Shown piece by piece: positions 62,601 through 64,000 of a stretch of 64,000 nt of DNA. The stretch covers positions 28,391-92,390 of the forward strand of contig JACRJX010000019.1 of the NCBI GenBank assembly GCA_016235595.1, read 5' to 3'. Origin of the DNA: Verrucomicrobiota bacterium (lineage in GTDB: Bacteria > Verrucomicrobiota > Verrucomicrobiia > CAIQCK01). The notes under the pieces are model-generated. The model had not been told where the DNA came from and did not search any database. It was given only the letters and a program-made list of their open reading frames with translations. A program made the translations under genes and the position numbers. Numbering within the stretch: the first letter of the stretch is position 1; every line of letters starts with the position of its first letter.

Positions 62601-63198
62601 CTACACGGCATGGTTCAAGGACGGCTTCCATGTCGAAGGCATGTTTGGCGGTGGCCTCAACATTTACGACACGCGGCGCGCGGCATTGGGTGGCTCGGCC
62701 ACCGCGAACGTCAATGGCTACAATCTACAGGGGATGTTGGGCACAGGCTACGACTGGCAAAGCGGGCCGTGGACCTTTGGCCCGCAGGTGTCATTGCAGT
62801 ACACCCGCGTCATGATCGACAGCTTCGCAGAGAACGATTCGCTGCTGCCGCTGCGCTTTGATTCCCAGAACGCGGACTCCCTGCATTCGATGGTGGGCGC
62901 GCACCTGATCTATCGGGCCGCCGTGGCCGGGGTTGTGCTGACGCCCGAAGTGCGCGCTGGCTGGCGGCATGAGTTTGCGAATCCAGACGTCACGTTGAAT
63001 TCGCAGTTTGCCAACGGAGCGGGCAGCGTCTTCGGCGTGAGCGGGCCGGCGTTGGGCAAGGAAAGCGCGGTGCTGGGTGTGGGATTGTCAGCGCAGTGGA
63101 CCGACGACCTGGCAACGTTCATCAACTACGACACGGAACTGGGCCGCGCCAATTATCAACTCCACTACGTGAACGCCGGTGTGCGAATCAACCTGTAG
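56689..63198 (+). CDS. large autotransporter with tandem passenger repeats
   Basis: A 2169-residue type V secreted protein. A signal peptide covers residues 1-40 (LLCVIAVVMALCSVAPSGWA). Residues about 49-1089 are roughly twenty tandem units of 52 residues, with the consensus GTGSVWSNSGDLYVGxxGSG, then NSLTVSNGGQVVN and ASNNAVVVT, suited to a long beta-helix. Further related units continue to about 1540. Residues about 1570-1620 include an autotransporter-associated beta-strand repeat (TGNLIENGPGTLVLLSSNSY). The last 280 residues form the beta-barrel (VFVSGAGQFVGVQGDHNANG onward). The chain ends VNAGVRINL, with a leucine rather than the usual aromatic residue. It is probably a surface adhesin; ligand unknown. 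Confidence 0.92.
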   Translation: MKDRDHHVGFAAAGVWRRVLLCVIAVVMALCSVAPSGWAEDGVTNTVNGTTLNVAGDMIVGTNGSFNALIVTNAGMVLVPGGSGIIGSNAVANNNMGLVSGAGSIWSNANGMIVGSMGSDNQLTINNGGVVISSEGIVGNGTNANNNRLFVNDSGSVWSNAGNIQVGGEGSGNSLTVSNGGQVLNGAILGIGTSVGANSNSVLVTGTGSVLNSISDAYVGFRGASNQLTISSGGRVMNAFGYIGADSNANNNAVLVTDTGSVWSNGRSLYVGQYGSGNSLVISNGAQVVNGYGYIGFDGKATNNSVVVTGAGSLWNNTNDLYVGWFGSGGTLIITNGGQVMNEAGHIGTSGSNNVVVVSGTNSLWGNAGALYIGQSGSNNSLIINNGAVVTNGSGWIGYNTSAFSNTVVVTGAGSAWSNYYHLGVGYYGSANSLIVSNGAQVINRYGEAYIGAYASASNNAVVVTGTNSLLRNANNRVLLVGYAGSGNSLTISDGGQVVNGAGYVGWDATASDNWALVTGAGSLWTNNGEFAVGYAGAGNSLTVSNGGQVVSGPAYLGYAASASNNSALVTGTGSVWSIGGNLQVGVTGSFNRLTIKDGGVIVNNHGFVGFDSNANNNTVLVAGSGAAWTNNGDLTVGVSGSGNGMTVSNGGFVVNNNGVVGLNASASNNTVLVSGPGAVWSNSSRLTVGVSGSGNGLTINNSGVIYNTTGFVGLNGSATGNWASVTGTGSVWNNSGDLYVGSTGSFNRLTISDGGRVNNVNGHVGYDAGASNNAAVVSGAGAVWNNSGNLFIDENGSGNSLTVSNGGQVVNVNGYVGFGAQATNNSALVTGAGSLWTNSGDLYIGLAGSSNRLTVSDGGRVENNNAYIGVGTNAYGNSVVVTGTGSVWRSNSKLYVGVSGSSNSMMVTLGARVVSGESAIGLAATANSNAVEVSGAGARWDTAGLSVGYTGSFNRLVIADGGQVVSTGATIGVVGSGNSALVGGTGSVWNNSGSDLVVGKAGVSNSLIVTNGGQVLSGTGYIGREGAATNNLALVSGVGSLWSNSGSLYVGLTGSFNRLLVNDSGTVVATNLVIGYSVAATGNAVTVTGGNLYATNAAGSGALNVLKGTLTLDGGNIFADHFYLTNNTLGATNSVFNFNGGTLTTKADSRIVTPAGMAAVIGGVAGQAATWNILGGSNVVVQAGGGGGLLVLGSVAGATGTVFISGGTLDLNNGAARIGDNSTGNSLVITNGGRLLSGSGVIGNLAGGDDNAVLVTGSGSAWNVTNNLYVGNAGSGNRLTISSGGSVKATNIVVGFDSASANNQIVMLAGGNLTATNATAGGTLEVRNGSLSFNGGQITANYFYATNNTAGATKSVFDFNAGTLNTLNGSQIVVPTGSNLIIGATAGATATWNILGGTNVVSEVAGNVSTTIVGAVAGALGVVTVNGAGTVWSNTTDLSVGEAGSFNRLTITNGAQVMSVNGFIGNSANANSNLVVVAGTNSLWLTRGNLLVGAAGVSNTLVVGSGATVDVRGTFRVGTSSTFLNYGNLLSGATEVGAGGELIVTGGGAIGTGAVANSGTLVFNPTGTLTLTNTISGTGNLIENGPGTLVLLSSNSYSGGTLIAGGTMSLKNSWALGSGQVTVTGGLLKADPLIMNFSSYTQSGGTLQMAVGGTTGAGVDYDQVNVTGAATVSGGTLKIVPYGAYQPKRDDTVALMVAAGGLTGTYSTFDSTAFYTGATPASALLQPNLNYSATTMTLQWTQLPFLPYAVTPNQQAVARNLDSTATDPRTKAAMDYIDYLPGGVTQVAGALDQISPHQLISMFTMGFAGAEVQGYNLLARLRDVRAGSSGFSSSGLSFYDPSGTVDGRMGFYDPAGGGGPGPLTHLASSESADNTRVFKNKPLFRQHEDNPWGVFVSGAGQFVGVQGDHNANGYHVASGGFTVGADYRLMDGTTYPFDQLVIGAALGYANSSSEIGGDGRVSVNGGQANLYTAWFKDGFHVEGMFGGGLNIYDTRRAALGGSATANVNGYNLQGMLGTGYDWQSGPWTFGPQVSLQYTRVMIDSFAENDSLLPLRFDSQNADSLHSMVGAHLIYRAAVAGVVLTPEVRAGWRHEFANPDVTLNSQFANGAGSVFGVSGPALGKESAVLGVGLSAQWTDDLATFINYDTELGRANYQLHYVNAGVRINL
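56833..59955 (+). repeat. twenty tandem 156-base coding repeats in the autotransporter
   Basis: About twenty in-frame units averaging 156 bases (52 residues) follow one another without spacers. Each begins near a GGCxCxGGCTCGGTxTGGA-type codon run and encodes GxGSxWxN, then LYVGxxGS and NGGQV. Units 6 and 18 are shorter and unit 8 is longer. The copies differ at many positions, so most duplications are old, although short stretches are nearly identical. Confidence 0.85.
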
Positions 63199-63237
63199 TG
63201 GGACAGGCATCCTGGCTGTTTGTTAGTAACGACTTAT

Positions 63238-63252
63238 CAGGCGGGACGCCTG
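63238..63252. repeat. short hairpin after the autotransporter
   Basis: CAGGCG (63238-63243) and CGCCTG (63247-63252) form a 6-bp stem with loop GGA. It lies between the stop codons of two convergent genes, 40 bases after the autotransporter. There is no U-tract. It resembles the short GC hairpins elsewhere in the window. Confidence 0.45.
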
Positions 63253-63284
63253 ACCCGCGCTGCGCAGGCTGGAAGCTCGCGCCA

Positions 63285-64000
63285 CTACTTCACCGCGCAA
63301 TCGATCCGGTTTGGTGTGCGCGAGGTGATCGTTAGCTTCGGGGCAGGGCACTTGTCTAGGACGCGGTCGAAATCGCTCCAGATGGAACCTTCCACTGTGA
63401 CATCCATTTCAAGCGAGTTGTTGGCGAAGAGCCGCTCGTGGACGCCGGAGACGCCGCGTTGCTGCTTGAGCCAGTCCATGACGGCGTTGCGGCCTTCGTA
63501 GTTGATGTTGTTGATGATGACCTTGACGTCGGCGGTGTTGAAGACTTCGCTGCGCCATTTCTCGACGAGCTTGGCCGAAAGGCTGTCAGCAAGTTTGATT
63601 GCTGTCTCGCCGAACGCCTTCTGCGCGGTTGGCAGCAGCCCCGGTCCGCGGGCGACGCCGCTGGCGTGGTCCACGCAGATGATCCGGGCGCTGTCGGTGT
63701 TGATGGCGCGGGCGTTGACGTTGGCGCTCATCGCAAAAACCTTGATGCCGTAGGCATCGCTGGCCTCCTGCAAGCTGCTGATGGCTTCGTAGGTGATGAC
63801 CACCTCGGCGTCGAACTTTCGCCCCAGCGCGGCGCAACGGCCGGCGTCCTGGAGTTCCTTCTCGTTGGCGACTTGCATGGCCTCCTTGCTCACCAGCGGG
63901 AAGTTCAGCTCGGAGAACCGCATCTCCAGCGCCGTCTGCACGTCCTGAATCTTCACGGCGCTGTCCACCTGCGCGTTCTCCACGCGCGAGACGCCGAGCA
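63285..64000 (-). CDS. protein of unknown function, 5' end cut by window edge
   Basis: The frame is open to the right edge (LGVSRVENAQVDSAVKIQDV at the edge side), so the N-terminus is missing; 238 codons are visible. The visible part starts with a region resembling the lipoprotein-type LpoB/CsgG/FlgT nucleotide-free Rossmann-like fold: ALGRKFDAEVVITYEAISSL and FAMSANVNARAINTDSARII. It then has a second small domain, VKVIINNINYEGRNAVMDWL with SLEMDVTVEGSIWSDFDRVL. This two-part layout recalls the FlgT/LPP20 type, but no catalytic motif is visible and the assignment is only a fold-level impression. It is convergent with the autotransporter. Confidence 0.65.
   Translation of the reverse strand, partial: LGVSRVENAQVDSAVKIQDVQTALEMRFSELNFPLVSKEAMQVANEKELQDAGRCAALGRKFDAEVVITYEAISSLQEASDAYGIKVFAMSANVNARAINTDSARIICVDHASGVARGPGLLPTAQKAFGETAIKLADSLSAKLVEKWRSEVFNTADVKVIINNINYEGRNAVMDWLKQQRGVSGVHERLFANNSLEMDVTVEGSIWSDFDRVLDKCPAPKLTITSRTPNRIDCAVK

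Overview
The window looks like a chromosome segment from a Gram-negative member of the PVC group, most likely Verrucomicrobiota (Pedosphaerae/Limisphaerales-like). The outer-membrane genes bamA-ompH-lpxD and a large type V autotransporter establish a diderm cell. The GC-rich coding, a pyruvoyl-dependent arginine decarboxylase, a GH92 glycosidase, a secreted ceramidase-like protein, a Tat-exported TIM-barrel protein and low-complexity inverted repeats between genes point to the PVC group. The phylum is an inference; no rRNA gene is present. No insertion sequence, prophage, CRISPR array or rRNA operon was seen.

Layout. 1-7134 (minus) is a translation and cell-wall operon read as rpmE, prfA, prmC, murA, a Pro/Ala-rich membrane protein, ffh, rpsP, khpA, trmD (cut by the left edge). 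7427-12144 (plus) is a compact sugar-metabolism unit: ROK-like kinase, LmbE-type deacetylase, DegT aminotransferase and Gfo/Idh/MocA oxidoreductase, closed by an intrinsic terminator. 12240-20048 holds a pentapeptide-repeat protein, a polytopic membrane protein, an EF-hand/CocE-type exported hydrolase, an L,D-transpeptidase with a beta-lactamase-fold hydrolase, asd and a small exported protein. 20076-31612 holds an exported DUF4139-like protein, leucyl aminopeptidase, an exported Lon-like protease without ATPase domain, RlmI, an MFS transporter with a ROK kinase, an NlpC/P60-like protein and a PQQ-type beta-propeller. 31822-37495 holds a GH92 glycosidase, KamA, a membrane protein and a second DegT aminotransferase.

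37954-48246 (plus) is a long housekeeping run: prs, rplY, pth, rpsF, ssb, rpsR, rplI, dnaB, bamA, ompH, lpxD and arginine decarboxylase. 48405-54060 holds a Tat TIM-barrel protein, a ceramidase-like protein, a small monooxygenase-like protein, an M48 peptidase, tRNA-Gly(CCC) and dgt. 54085-56284 (minus) is tyrA-cmk-plsC with start/stop overlaps. 56689-63198 is a 2169-residue autotransporter with about twenty 52-residue passenger repeats. The right edge cuts an exported-protein-like gene of unknown function.

Non-coding features. Intergenic regions carry several families of inverted repeats and tight hairpins. Divergent genes share compact promoters whose -10 elements overlap on both strands, and some transcripts look leaderless. 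kamA has a strong promoter followed by a terminator-like hairpin that ends at its start codon. The Lon-like gene has the clearest promoter plus Shine-Dalgarno sequence in the window.
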